Shown here in pieces: positions 17,632 through 24,924 of a stretch of 64,000 bases of DNA. How positions within the stretch are numbered: position 1 is the stretch's first letter; the number at the start of each line of letters is the position of its first letter. A model generated the notes under the pieces. That model made no database searches and was not told where the DNA came from. It was given only the letters and a program-made list of their open reading frames with translations. Location: the NCBI GenBank assembly GCA_902362705.1, contig CABIXK010000002.1:256205-320204 (forward strand). Direction: 5' to 3'. This stretch comes from Rikenellaceae bacterium. Its GTDB lineage: Bacteria; Bacteroidota; Bacteroidia; Bacteroidales; Rikenellaceae. The position numbers and the translations under genes were made by a program.

Positions 17632-17791
17632 TATCTTTGCCCTCCCCTGAAGGGCGCAGATCAACCTCTTTCATTGGGCGTATCGGGTGCGGGCGGCGGC
17701 GCGAGCCTCCGCGGGATTGCGGCGAGGAGCCGCATGGTAGTCCGGCGCAGCGGGAATGTTGGATGCGGAAATCAAAAATTGTTCCAATACC
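17632..17791 (+). promoter_or_regulatory. rplS promoter and long leader
   Basis: TATCTTTG at 17632-17639 matches the -7 box and would leave a leader of roughly 145 nt before rplS. The leader is GC-rich with possible pairings (CCTGAAGGG, GCGGCGCGAGCC with later GGCGAGGAGCCGC). A ribosomal-protein leader is possible but not demonstrated. With the repeat at 17498-17580 this accounts for the spacer 17477-17791. Confidence 0.5.
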
Positions 17792-18169
17792 ATGAACAAA
17801 GACGCAATCATCAAGCTCGTCAACGAGCAGATGTGGCCGAAGACGGACGCCGACGTGCCGTCGTTCAAGGCCGGTGACACGATCACCGTTACCTACAAGA
17901 TCGTCGAGGGCAGCAAGGAGCGCATGCAGAGCTTCCGCGGCGTAGTGATCCAGATCAAGGGTCAGGGCAAGACCAAGATGTTCACCATCCGCAAGATTTC
18001 GAACGGTGTGGGCGTCGAGCGCATCTTCCCCCTCTACTCGCCCCACATCGAGAAGATCGAGGTCAACAAGGTCGGTGTCGTTCGCCGCGCACGTATCTAC
18101 TACCTGCGCCAGCTCACCGGCAAGAAGGCCCGCATCAAGGAGAAGCGTATGGTCGCCAAGGAGAAGTAG
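17792..18169 (+). CDS. rplS: 50S ribosomal protein bL19
   Basis: 125 aa. Starts [13 protein letters not shown] and carries the bL19 signatures [34 protein letters not shown] and [13 protein letters not shown]. The C-terminal extension is lysine-rich ([10 protein letters not shown]). It sits at the 30S-50S interface. The gene is monocistronic, with its own promoter at 17632 and a terminator at 18189. Confidence 0.97.
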   Translation: MNKDAIIKLVNEQMWPKTDADVPSFKAGDTITVTYKIVEGSKERMQSFRGVVIQIKGQGKTKMFTIRKISNGVGVERIFPLYSPHIEKIEVNKVGVVRRARIYYLRQLTGKKARIKEKRMVAKEK

Positions 18170-18188
18170 TTCTCCGAGGCAATCGCCG

Positions 18189-18228
18189 AAAAAACGGAGC
18201 ACCCCGCTTTGGAGTGCTCCGTTTTTTT
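18189..18228 (+). terminator. Intrinsic terminator after rplS
   Basis: AACGGAGCAC pairs with GTGCTCCGTT around a short loop, preceded by As and followed by a run of seven Ts. Confidence 0.92.
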
Positions 18229-18239
18229 ATGGTCGCGGG

Positions 18240-18372
18240 GCGGCAGCCAGTGCCCGACTAAGAGCCGGGTTCTCTTTTCTCGGGCGGCAGCCAGCGAAGG
18301 GCGCAAGCTCGTTCACGAGTTGCGGGCCTTCGTCGCCGGTGGCTGCGGCCTGCCCGACTCTGCGACCCGTAT
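18240..18372. repeat. GC-rich intergenic repeat, family 2, copy 3
   Basis: Contains CTAAGAGCCGGGTTCTC, GGGCGGCAGCCAGCGAAGG, GTCGCCGGTGGCTGCGG and CTGCCCGACTCTGCGA, the same ordered modules as the copies at 14781 and 54655, with a different middle. It lies between rplS and the convergent methyltransferase gene. Confidence 0.7.
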
Positions 18373-18396
18373 CTCCGGGCTGCGCCCCCCCCCTCG

Positions 18397-19170
18397 TCAG
18401 CGCTTGTACACCACGTAGATATGGTCCTCGGGCAGGGCGTAGAGCCGCCGCTGCCGCTCGGTGAGCGAGGCGGCGTAGTCGATGTCGACGGCCTCGAACC
18501 CCGCTTCGCGCAGGCGGTCGGCATAGTCGGCGCCGTAGATGCGGCGGTGGTCGTACTGGCCGAAGATGCGCGTGCGCTCGTCGGGGTCGGTGATCGTGTC
18601 GTCCTCGTAGGTGCGCTCGCGGTCGCGCTCCACGGGCGAGAGGAGGATGCCCCAGCCTCCGGGCCGCAGCACGCGGTGCAGCTCGCGCAGCGCCTGTCGG
18701 TCGTCGGCCACGTGCTCGAGCAGGTGGTTGCAGATGACCGCGTCGAACGAGGCGTCGTCGAGCGGGATGCGCTGCACGTCGAAGTGCAGGTCGGCGAGCG
18801 GGCTCTCGAGGTCGGCGGTCACGTAGCGCTCCGGCGCAGCGGCGAAGAGGGGCCGCAGGTGGCGCATGAGGCACACCTCTGGGGCGATGTGGAGCGTGCG
18901 CGGACGGGTCGCCGCCAGGTCGGTCTCGCGCGTGAGGTAGAGCCACAGCAGGCGGTGGCGCTCCAGCGCCAGGCAGCGGGGGCAGAGGGCGTTGGGACGC
19001 GAGGCGACGTAGCCGTAGGGGAGAAACCGCCTGTAGTGTGCGCCGCACACGGGGCACTCCACGCCGCGCCCCCGGTAGAAGAGCCCCGCGAGGGGTACGA
19101 CCCACCCGGCCAGACGTTGCAGCACCGGGCGCGGGATGCGGTTGAGGGCGAGGCGGATGAGGCGGCGCAT
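18397..19170 (-). CDS. SAM-dependent methyltransferase with N-terminal zinc ribbon
   Basis: 257 aa. A basic N-terminal helix is followed by a probable zinc ribbon with CPVC (C39, C42) and CPRC (C63, C66). The class I methyltransferase fold comes next: TLHIAPE, YVTADLESPLADLHFDVQ, the motif FDAVICNHLLEHVADDRQAL, and ELHRVLRPGGWGILLSPV. The substrate is unknown; this domain pair is often seen with glycan or envelope genes. The ATG overlaps the xseB stop (TGATG), implying translational coupling. Confidence 0.82.
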   Translation of the reverse strand: MRRLIRLALNRIPRPVLQRLAGWVVPLAGLFYRGRGVECPVCGAHYRRFLPYGYVASRPNALCPRCLALERHRLLWLYLTRETDLAATRPRTLHIAPEVCLMRHLRPLFAAAPERYVTADLESPLADLHFDVQRIPLDDASFDAVICNHLLEHVADDRQALRELHRVLRPGGWGILLSPVERDRERTYEDDTITDPDERTRIFGQYDHRRIYGADYADRLREAGFEAVDIDYAASLTERQRRLYALPEDHIYVVYKR

Positions 19171-19364
19171 CACTCCAGCGTTTTGTTCACCTCCTCCTCG
19201 GCCTTGCGCAGCCGCTCGCGGCAGGAGGCGATCAGTTCGGTGGCGCGCCGCACCTCGGCGGCGAGGCTGTCGACGTCCATCTCGTCGCTGCGGAAGCGGG
19301 CCAGGATCTTCTCGATCTCGGCCATCGCCTCGGCGTAGGGGAGTTCCTGTTTTTTCTTAGCCAT
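19170..19364 (-). CDS. xseB: Exodeoxyribonuclease VII small subunit
   Basis: 64 aa, the usual size. Contains the family core LPYAEAMAEIEKILARFRS, DEMDVDSLAAEVRRATELI and SCRERLRKAEEEVNKTLE, a helical hairpin that binds XseA. ExoVII degrades single-stranded DNA from both ends. It is separated from xseA by a lipoprotein gene, which is unusual because the two subunit genes are often adjacent. Confidence 0.93.
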   Translation of the reverse strand: MAKKKQELPYAEAMAEIEKILARFRSDEMDVDSLAAEVRRATELIASCRERLRKAEEEVNKTLE

Positions 19365-19401
19365 GGTCGGGGGAGTGGGTGTCGTGCGGTCGTCGGTGCG
19401 A

Positions 19402-20145
19402 TCAGTAGACGTAGTCGGTGCGGAGCGTGACTTCGGTGTAGATGTGGTGGCAGCGGATGCGCATCCGATATTCGGTCGGATCGAAGTGTCCCCTCTCGAT
19501 GTTCAGTACCAGCTCGTTGCGGCGCAGCGTCCAGCCGACGGGAACCTCCTCCTCGTAGGGGAAGATCACTTCGACCTCCTTGGGGTCGGACGCCGGGATC
19601 GCGATGCGGAGCGTCTCCGACCGGCTTTCGGTGTCGTTCCAGTTCAAGGCGCCCAGGTCGCTGCCCCAGGCGGGCATGCGGTCCTGTTCGTCGGGCCGTC
19701 CGAGCAGGAAGCGGACGTTGGCGCCCGTGACCCGCTCCTGGTCGCGGATCCACGAATCGACCCACACGCGGTAGACCGCCGCATTCTCGGCGATGGCCTG
19801 CGTGCGCGAGGGGAAGGCGACGATGTCGCGCGGCGAGCAGATGACGTAGCCGTGGCGGGGCCGCACGGCCACTTCGGAGGCCATGTTCACGAAATCGGGC
19901 ATCTCGATCTGGCCGATGCCGCGCGTCTCACCCACGTCGAAGATCGGGAACTGGGCGCTGCGGAAATTGCCCTCGGCGGTGATGTAGACGTCGGAATTGC
20001 CCAGCGTCGTGCGTCCGTTCTCCTCGTTCATCATGTAGAGGGTGGCCGTGCCCGCGGGGAACGGCTCCGGCCCCTCATCCTTGCTGCAAGCGGTAAGACC
20101 GATGGCGAAGAGCGCCAGGACGATCGTTAATCTGGTGATGTTCAT
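19402..20145 (-). CDS. Putative lipoprotein (DUF5036-like), function unknown
   Basis: 247 aa. Signal peptide with lipobox FAIGLTAC (C20), then CSKDEGPEP. The start of the mature part, ATLYMMNEENGRTTLGNSDV, resembles a Bacteroidales lipoprotein family that I recall as DUF5036; this is uncertain. The rest is predicted beta-rich with no catalytic motif. It sits between xseA and xseB. The 77-bp gap upstream holds a near-consensus minus-strand TATCTTTA (20213-20220) and a GC hairpin at about 20183-20203, so it may have its own promoter. Confidence 0.7.
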   Translation of the reverse strand: MNITRLTIVLALFAIGLTACSKDEGPEPFPAGTATLYMMNEENGRTTLGNSDVYITAEGNFRSAQFPIFDVGETRGIGQIEMPDFVNMASEVAVRPRHGYVICSPRDIVAFPSRTQAIAENAAVYRVWVDSWIRDQERVTGANVRFLLGRPDEQDRMPAWGSDLGALNWNDTESRSETLRIAIPASDPKEVEVIFPYEEEVPVGWTLRRNELVLNIERGHFDPTEYRMRIRCHHIYTEVTLRTDYVY

Positions 20146-20222
20146 AGGTACTCGGTTTTAATGTGGCGGGCGCATGACGCGCCGCCCGGCCTTTGTGACC
20201 GGGCCTTTCGGGTAAAGATAAG

Positions 20223-21536
20223 TTAATTTTCGGAATCGGACCGTATCGCGGGGCGAATTTCGCTCTTCGGGCCTGCGTCGCATCCCGCGCCGCTCTTTGT
20301 GTCGCTCCCTGCGGTAGCCTCCAGCCGGCCGTCGGCGAGCTCGATCTGGAGGCGGTCGCCCGGCCGCACGGCCGCGGCCGAGACCACGGCCCGTCCGCCG
20401 GCGCGCACCACGGCGAAGCCCAGGCGCAGGATCCGCTCGGGCGAGCGCCCGGCTACCAGCTCGGCGACGCTGTCGAGGCGCGTGCGCTGTCGCTCGAGGA
20501 GCGCCCGCACCGCCTCGGGCAGCCGTTCGCCGAGGCGATCGAGCCGCATGGCCGTACGGGCGATGCACTCGCCGGCCCGCTGCCGCACCTCGCCCGCGAG
20601 CTGCACGAGGCGCACTTCGGAGGCGCGCATCGCCCTTATCGTCGCGTCGTGGAGTTGCAGGGCCGCCTGGTCGAGCCGCGCGTCGGCCTGCGCCATGCGT
20701 TCGACGAGCCACCCGGCCACGGCCGTGGGGGTCTTGAGCGCCGTGTGGGCCACCAGATCGGCGACCGACGTGTCCTTGTCGTGGCCGATGCCCGTGGCGA
20801 CGGGCAGCGGGAACTGGGCGATGTGGGTGCAGAGGCGGTAGCCGTCGAAGCAGCTCAGGTCGCTGCGTGCGCCGCCGCCGCGGATCAGCACCACGGCGTC
20901 GAACGCCTCGGCGCGCTCGGCCACGGCGCAGAGCGCCTCGACGATCGACTCCTCGGCCGCGGCCCCCTGCATGAAGGCCTCGAAGAGGGTGAGCTCGAAG
21001 CGGTAGGGGCTGCGCGCGAGCTCCTTGCGGAAGTCCTGATAGCCGGCGGCCCCGGGGCTCGTGACTACGGCCACGCGCTGGACGACGGGCGCGAGCGGCA
21101 GTTCGCGGTTCATCTCCCACACCCCCTCGCTTTGCAGGCGGGCGATGGTCTGCTGGCGCTGCCGCTCCATCTCGCCCAGCGTGTAGGAGGGGTCGATGTC
21201 GACGATCTGCAGCGAGAAGCCGTAGAGCGCGTGGTAGCTTACCAGTACCTTGGCCAGGATCCGCAGGTCGGCGGCGAGCGGCCGACCCGTCTCGGCCTCG
21301 AAGCGGGCGGCGATGCGCGGGAAGGCCGAGCGCCAGACCACGGCGCGGGCCTGGGCCGCGGGGCTGCCGCTCGCCGGGTCCTTCTCCACCAGTTCGAGGT
21401 AGCAGTGTCCCGAACGGTTGAGCTTGATCTCGGCGATCTCGGCGCTCACCCACAGCGGCAGCGCGAAGCGGTCGTCGAGCGCCGCACGCACGCGGCGCTG
21501 CAGCTCGCCGAGGGTGATCGAGCGCGCCTCTTCCAT
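20223..21536 (-). CDS. xseA: Exodeoxyribonuclease VII large subunit
   Basis: 437 aa. N-terminal OB fold (ITLGELQRRVRAAL, VSAEIAEIKLNRSGHCYLEL) followed by the catalytic domain with VVTSPGAAGYQDF, RGGGARSDLSCFD and ATGIGHDKDTSVADLVAH. A long coiled coil (about 285-370) follows, then a C-terminal beta segment (ILRLGFAVVRAGGR). It starts with ATG 21536, one base after the menA stop, so the two genes are probably cotranscribed. The last 25 or so residues are low in conservation. Confidence 0.95.
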   Translation of the reverse strand: MEEARSITLGELQRRVRAALDDRFALPLWVSAEIAEIKLNRSGHCYLELVEKDPASGSPAAQARAVVWRSAFPRIAARFEAETGRPLAADLRILAKVLVSYHALYGFSLQIVDIDPSYTLGEMERQRQQTIARLQSEGVWEMNRELPLAPVVQRVAVVTSPGAAGYQDFRKELARSPYRFELTLFEAFMQGAAAEESIVEALCAVAERAEAFDAVVLIRGGGARSDLSCFDGYRLCTHIAQFPLPVATGIGHDKDTSVADLVAHTALKTPTAVAGWLVERMAQADARLDQAALQLHDATIRAMRASEVRLVQLAGEVRQRAGECIARTAMRLDRLGERLPEAVRALLERQRTRLDSVAELVAGRSPERILRLGFAVVRAGGRAVVSAAAVRPGDRLQIELADGRLEATAGSDTKSGAGCDAGPKSEIRPAIRSDSEN

Positions 21537-21537
21537 G

Positions 21538-22449
21538 TTACGAAAGCAGAATGCCCGCTGTGAGCAGCAGGCCGAAGAGCCAGATGTTGCGGGCCGTCTC
21601 GCCGAGACAGACGTTGAGCGCCTCGCCGCGGTCGATACGCACCATCTTGCGCCACGTGGCGACGTGCAGCGCGAGGTAGGGCAGCGGCAGCAGGGCGGCC
21701 CAGAGGTGTCCCCACGCCGCCAGCGCGAGGCAGCAGGCCGCGGCCGCGAGGCCGAGCGCGAGGTAGCCCCAGCGCCCCACCGCGTGGCCCAGGCAGACGA
21801 CCAGGGTGCGCTTGCCGCAGCGCGCGTCCTCCTCGCGGTCGCGGAAATTGTTGATCCACAGCATCGTGTCGATAACAAGTCCGCACGCCACGGCCGCCAG
21901 CGTCACCTCCGCGGTCCAGGCGCCCGTCTGCACGTAGTAGGTGAAGCCCACGGGCACCACGCCGAAGAAGAGCAGCACGGCCGCGTCGCCCAGACCGTGG
22001 TAGGCCAGCGACCAGGGGCCCGCCGTGTAGAGGAAGGCGAAGAGGAGGCAGGCGCCGCCCACGGCCACCAGCTCCCAGCCGCCGTAGCGGAGCAGACCGC
22101 TCGTCGCCGCGCGGTAGAGGATGCCGCAGCCCGCGGCCGCCGAGGCGAGGGCGAAGAGGGCGATGCCGCGCTTCATGGCTCCGAGGGTGATGAAGCCCTT
22201 GGCGAAGGCGCGGTCGGGGCCCAGGCGGTCGGGCTGGTCGGCCCCCTTGACGAAGTCGCAGAGGTCGTTCACCAGATTGGCCGTGCACTGCATGAGCACG
22301 GCGAAGAGCAGGCACAGCAGTGCCGTCGTGAGGTCTGCTCGGCCGTCGACCCAGGCCATCGCCGAGCCGACCAGAACGAGGATCACCGAGTTGCCGAGGC
22401 TGTAGGGGCGAACACCCACGACCCAGGCCTTCAGAGAGTTGGTTTTCAT
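21538..22449 (-). CDS. menA: 1,4-dihydroxy-2-naphthoate prenyltransferase
   Basis: 303 aa UbiA-superfamily integral membrane enzyme with about eight to nine helices. Both aspartate motifs are visible: NLVNDLCDFVKGAD (first) and WINNFRDREEDARCGKRTL (second), which bind the prenyl diphosphate through Mg. It attaches the polyprenyl chain to dihydroxynaphthoate, giving demethylmenaquinone, the substrate for MenG (61918-62640). The MenA call over other UbiA members rests on the second motif and N-terminus (AWVVGVRPYSL). Confidence 0.9.
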   Translation of the reverse strand: MKTNSLKAWVVGVRPYSLGNSVILVLVGSAMAWVDGRADLTTALLCLLFAVLMQCTANLVNDLCDFVKGADQPDRLGPDRAFAKGFITLGAMKRGIALFALASAAAGCGILYRAATSGLLRYGGWELVAVGGACLLFAFLYTAGPWSLAYHGLGDAAVLLFFGVVPVGFTYYVQTGAWTAEVTLAAVACGLVIDTMLWINNFRDREEDARCGKRTLVVCLGHAVGRWGYLALGLAAAACCLALAAWGHLWAALLPLPYLALHVATWRKMVRIDRGEALNVCLGETARNIWLFGLLLTAGILLS

Positions 22450-22482
22450 AGTCGAACGTTTGTTTTCGGATGAGCGGGGAGC

Positions 22483-23019
22483 CTACCGCCAGACCATCTC
22501 CACCTGGCGCGGGAGGCGCTTGCCCTCGGGCAGCTGGATGCGCAGCACGCCGTCGCTCGCCACGGCCCGGTCGTCCTTGGTGGCGGGGTGCCAGCGGGGT
22601 GCCTCGGCGAGCGCCTTCAGAACGCGGCGGCGGAGGCGGTTGTCGGTCGATTGGAGCACTTCGCCCGCCGCGACCGAGCCGTCGGCGGCGACCGTGTAGC
22701 GCACGACCACGCGCGCGGCCGTCTCTTCCTCGTCCCACTTCACATTGCGGGCGATGAAGGCGTCGAACGATTCGCCTCCGTCGCCGAAGCGGGCCGGCGT
22801 GTCGTAGCGCAGCGTGACCACCACCACGCCGTGCGACGCCTGCTGCCCGTAGCGGGCCACGGTCTCGTCGTCGGCGGGCAGCTCCTCCACCCGCTCGATG
22901 TCGGCGGGCGGGATCGAGGCGATGTCGTCGCGCACCTCGCCGTTGACCAGGTAGAGGGGCCGTTGGGCCGCGGCGCCGAGCGCGGCGAGCAGTGCGCAGA
23001 GAAGGGGTAGGTATTTCAT
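22483..23019 (-). CDS. TonB C-terminal-domain protein with a receptor-plug-like N-terminus
   Basis: 178 aa with a signal peptide (MKYLPLLCALLAALGAAAQ). Residues 20-75 resemble the plug of TonB-dependent receptors (LYLVNGEV, IPPADIERVEELPADDETVARYG, ASHGVVVVTLRY). Residues 80-178 resemble the TonB C-terminal domain (VVRYTVAADGSVAAGEVLQS, LKALAEAPRWHPAT, QLPEGKRLPRQVEMVW). It has no obvious membrane anchor apart from the signal. Such fusions occur in Bacteroidetes energy-transducer families; the role is unknown. It lies 33 bp upstream of menA on the same strand. Confidence 0.75.
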   Translation of the reverse strand: MKYLPLLCALLAALGAAAQRPLYLVNGEVRDDIASIPPADIERVEELPADDETVARYGQQASHGVVVVTLRYDTPARFGDGGESFDAFIARNVKWDEEETAARVVVRYTVAADGSVAAGEVLQSTDNRLRRRVLKALAEAPRWHPATKDDRAVASDGVLRIQLPEGKRLPRQVEMVWR

Positions 23020-23130
23020 GTTTCGATTTTTCGTCTAACGCGGTCGGTGCGGCGGATATTGCCCGCGGGGCTACTCTCGTCCCGAGGGCTTCCGCGCCTG
23101 CCGGGCGGAACTTCGTCGTGCCGGGCGGGG

Positions 23131-23430
23131 TCACTCGATCTCCTCCCAGAGCGCCCGCTTCAGGTCGACGCGGCCGGAGGGTCGCAGCGGGACCCCTTCG
23201 GCTTCGAGCAGCGCCCGCTGCCCGGGCCACCCGGGAGCCGTGCGCCCCGAGGCGTCGACCACGCGGTGGCAGGGAAGGTGAGCCGGCGCCGAGGCCAGGG
23301 CGCGCCCCGCCATGCGGGCCCAGCGGGGCATTCCGGCCAGCCGCGCCAGGCGGCCGTAGGTCGCCACGCGGCCCGCGGGCACTTGCGCGACGATGGCGAG
23401 CACCTCGGCCGTGAACCGGTCGGCGGTCAT
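23131..23430 (-). CDS. MGMT-family DNA alkyl-repair protein, short form
   Basis: 99 aa, only the C-terminal DNA-binding domain of O6-alkylguanine-DNA alkyltransferases: VPAGRVATYGRLARLAGMP, ALASAPAHLPCHRVVDASG, RALLEAEGV. Alkyltransferase-like proteins of this size usually have Trp at the reactive position, but here the PCHR cysteine (C54) is kept, so direct repair is possible. ATG at 23430 follows the prfA stop by 8 bp, making it the second gene of the prfA operon. Confidence 0.85.
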   Translation of the reverse strand: MTADRFTAEVLAIVAQVPAGRVATYGRLARLAGMPRWARMAGRALASAPAHLPCHRVVDASGRTAPGWPGQRALLEAEGVPLRPSGRVDLKRALWEEIE

Positions 23431-23438
23431 CGCCGCGG

Positions 23439-24524
23439 TCAGAGTTCGCTCTCCTTCAGGCGCTCGGCGTTCTCTGCCACGATCAGGTGGTCGATGCAGT
23501 CCTGGATGTCGCCGTCCATGAAGGCCGCGAGGTTGTAGATCGTGTAGTTGATGCGGTGGTCGGTGATGCGCCCCTGGGGGTAGTTGTAGGTGCGGATCTT
23601 GGCCGAGCGGTCGCCCGTGGAGACCATCGTCTTGCGCTTCGAGGCGATCTCGTCGAGGTATTTCGAGTACTCGAGGTTGAAGACGCGCGTGCGCAGCTCC
23701 TCGAAGGCCTTGTCGAAGTTCTTGAGCTGCGACTTCTGGTCCTGGCACTGCACGACGATGCCCGTGGGGATGTGGGTGAGGCGGATGGCCGAGTAGGTGG
23801 TGTTGACCGACTGTCCGCCGGGGCCCGAGGCGCAGAAGATGTCCTTGCGGATGTCGTTCATCGAGATCTCCACGTCGAACTCCTCGGCTTCGGGCAGCAC
23901 GGCCACCGAGGCGGCCGACGTGTGGACGCGGCCCTGCGTCTCGGTCTGGGGCACGCGCTGCACGCGGTGCACGCCCGACTCGTATTTGAGCGTGCCGTAG
24001 ACGTTCTGGCCCGAGACCTTCACCACCACCTCCTTGTAGCCGCCTGCGGCGCCCTCGGAGGCCGAGGTGATCTCGTAGCGCCACCCCTTCGACTCGATGT
24101 ACTTGGAGTACATGCGCAGCAGGTCGCCGGCGAAGATCGCCGCCTCGTCGCCGCCCGTGCCGCCGCGGATCTCCACGATCGCGTTCTTCGAGTCCTGCGG
24201 GTCCTTGGGGATGAGCAGCAGCTTGATCTCCTCCTCCATGCGCTCGATGGCGGGCTCCAGCTCGGCGATCATCTCGCGGGCCATCTCGCGCATCTCCTCG
24301 TCCTTGTCGTTGGCCAGGGTGTCCTTGGCTTCGGCCAGGTTGGCGATCGAGGTGCGGTAGCGCTCCGAGGTCTCGATGATCGGTTCGAGCTCCTTATACT
24401 CCTTGGTCAGTTCGATGAACTGCTTGACGTCGGCGATCACTTCGGGATCGGTGAGCTTCTGCCCGATCTCTTCGTATTTGAGTTTCAGTCCGTCGAGCCG
24501 GACGAGGATGGTGTTGTCTGCCAT
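23439..24524 (-). CDS. prfA: Peptide chain release factor 1
   Basis: 361 aa. Carries the catalytic GGQ in [19 protein letters not shown] and the stop-codon recognition tripeptide PQT in [14 protein letters not shown] (PxT, diagnostic of RF1 for UAA/UAG). The N-terminal coiled coil starts [17 protein letters not shown] at 24524 is chosen over an in-frame extension that runs into the repeat promoter at 24553. Confidence 0.97.
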   Translation of the reverse strand: MADNTILVRLDGLKLKYEEIGQKLTDPEVIADVKQFIELTKEYKELEPIIETSERYRTSIANLAEAKDTLANDKDEEMREMAREMIAELEPAIERMEEEIKLLLIPKDPQDSKNAIVEIRGGTGGDEAAIFAGDLLRMYSKYIESKGWRYEITSASEGAAGGYKEVVVKVSGQNVYGTLKYESGVHRVQRVPQTETQGRVHTSAASVAVLPEAEEFDVEISMNDIRKDIFCASGPGGQSVNTTYSAIRLTHIPTGIVVQCQDQKSQLKNFDKAFEELRTRVFNLEYSKYLDEIASKRKTMVSTGDRSAKIRTYNYPQGRITDHRINYTIYNLAAFMDGDIQDCIDHLIVAENAERLKESEL

Positions 24525-24552
24525 AAGAAATGTGTCGTAGCTTTTTAGGAGA

Positions 24553-24635
24553 CAAAGATACGAATAAGCGAGGGCAAAAGCAAGCGTGCTTGCATTTTGC
24601 CGAGCGGGAGTATCTTCGACGAAGTCAAAGATACG
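24553..24635 (-). repeat. Palindromic promoter repeat upstream of prfA
   Basis: CAAAGATACG occurs at 24553 and 24626 (73 bp apart), with GGCAAAAGCAAGC facing a partly degenerate arm (GCTTGCATTTTGCC) between them. On the minus strand TTG (24581-24583) lies 20 bp upstream of the TATCTTTG at 24553-24560, which faces prfA. Confidence 0.8.
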
Positions 24636-24646
24636 AAAATCCAATT

Positions 24647-24924
24647 GAGAATGGAAAATTGAAAATGGAAAATGTCAATGGTGCGTTTTCGGACCGCAGC
24701 CACCCCCGGCGGAGGGCTGCTCTGTCGGCGGCGCCTCCAATTTGCCTCCGCTGGCTGCGGACTGCCCGAGGCGTACCGTATCGTTCGCGAAATCGCGGCC
24801 GAAGGCCGGCGGACCGCAGCCTCCGGCCGCGGAGGCCCGCACGTCGCCGATGGCTCGTCCGGACTCCGCAGGCTGCGGCCCCCGCTCCTCGTCCTAAATT
24901 TTCAACTTTCCATTTTCAATTCTC
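24647..24924. repeat. MITE-like element with 27-bp terminal inverted repeats around a family 2 repeat
   Basis: Left end 24647-24673 (GAGAATGGAAAATTGAAAAT...) and right end 24898-24924 are inverted copies differing at a few positions. The 278-bp span carries the family 2 modules (CCGCAGCCACCCCCGGCGGA, CCTCCGCTGGCTGCGG, CGCCGATGGCTCGTCCGG, CCGCAGGCTGCGGCCC). No open reading frame is credible. The right end supplies the last two codons and the stop of the beta-hexosaminidase gene (stop at 24916-24918). With the repeat at 24553 it fills the spacer 24525-24915. Confidence 0.65.
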
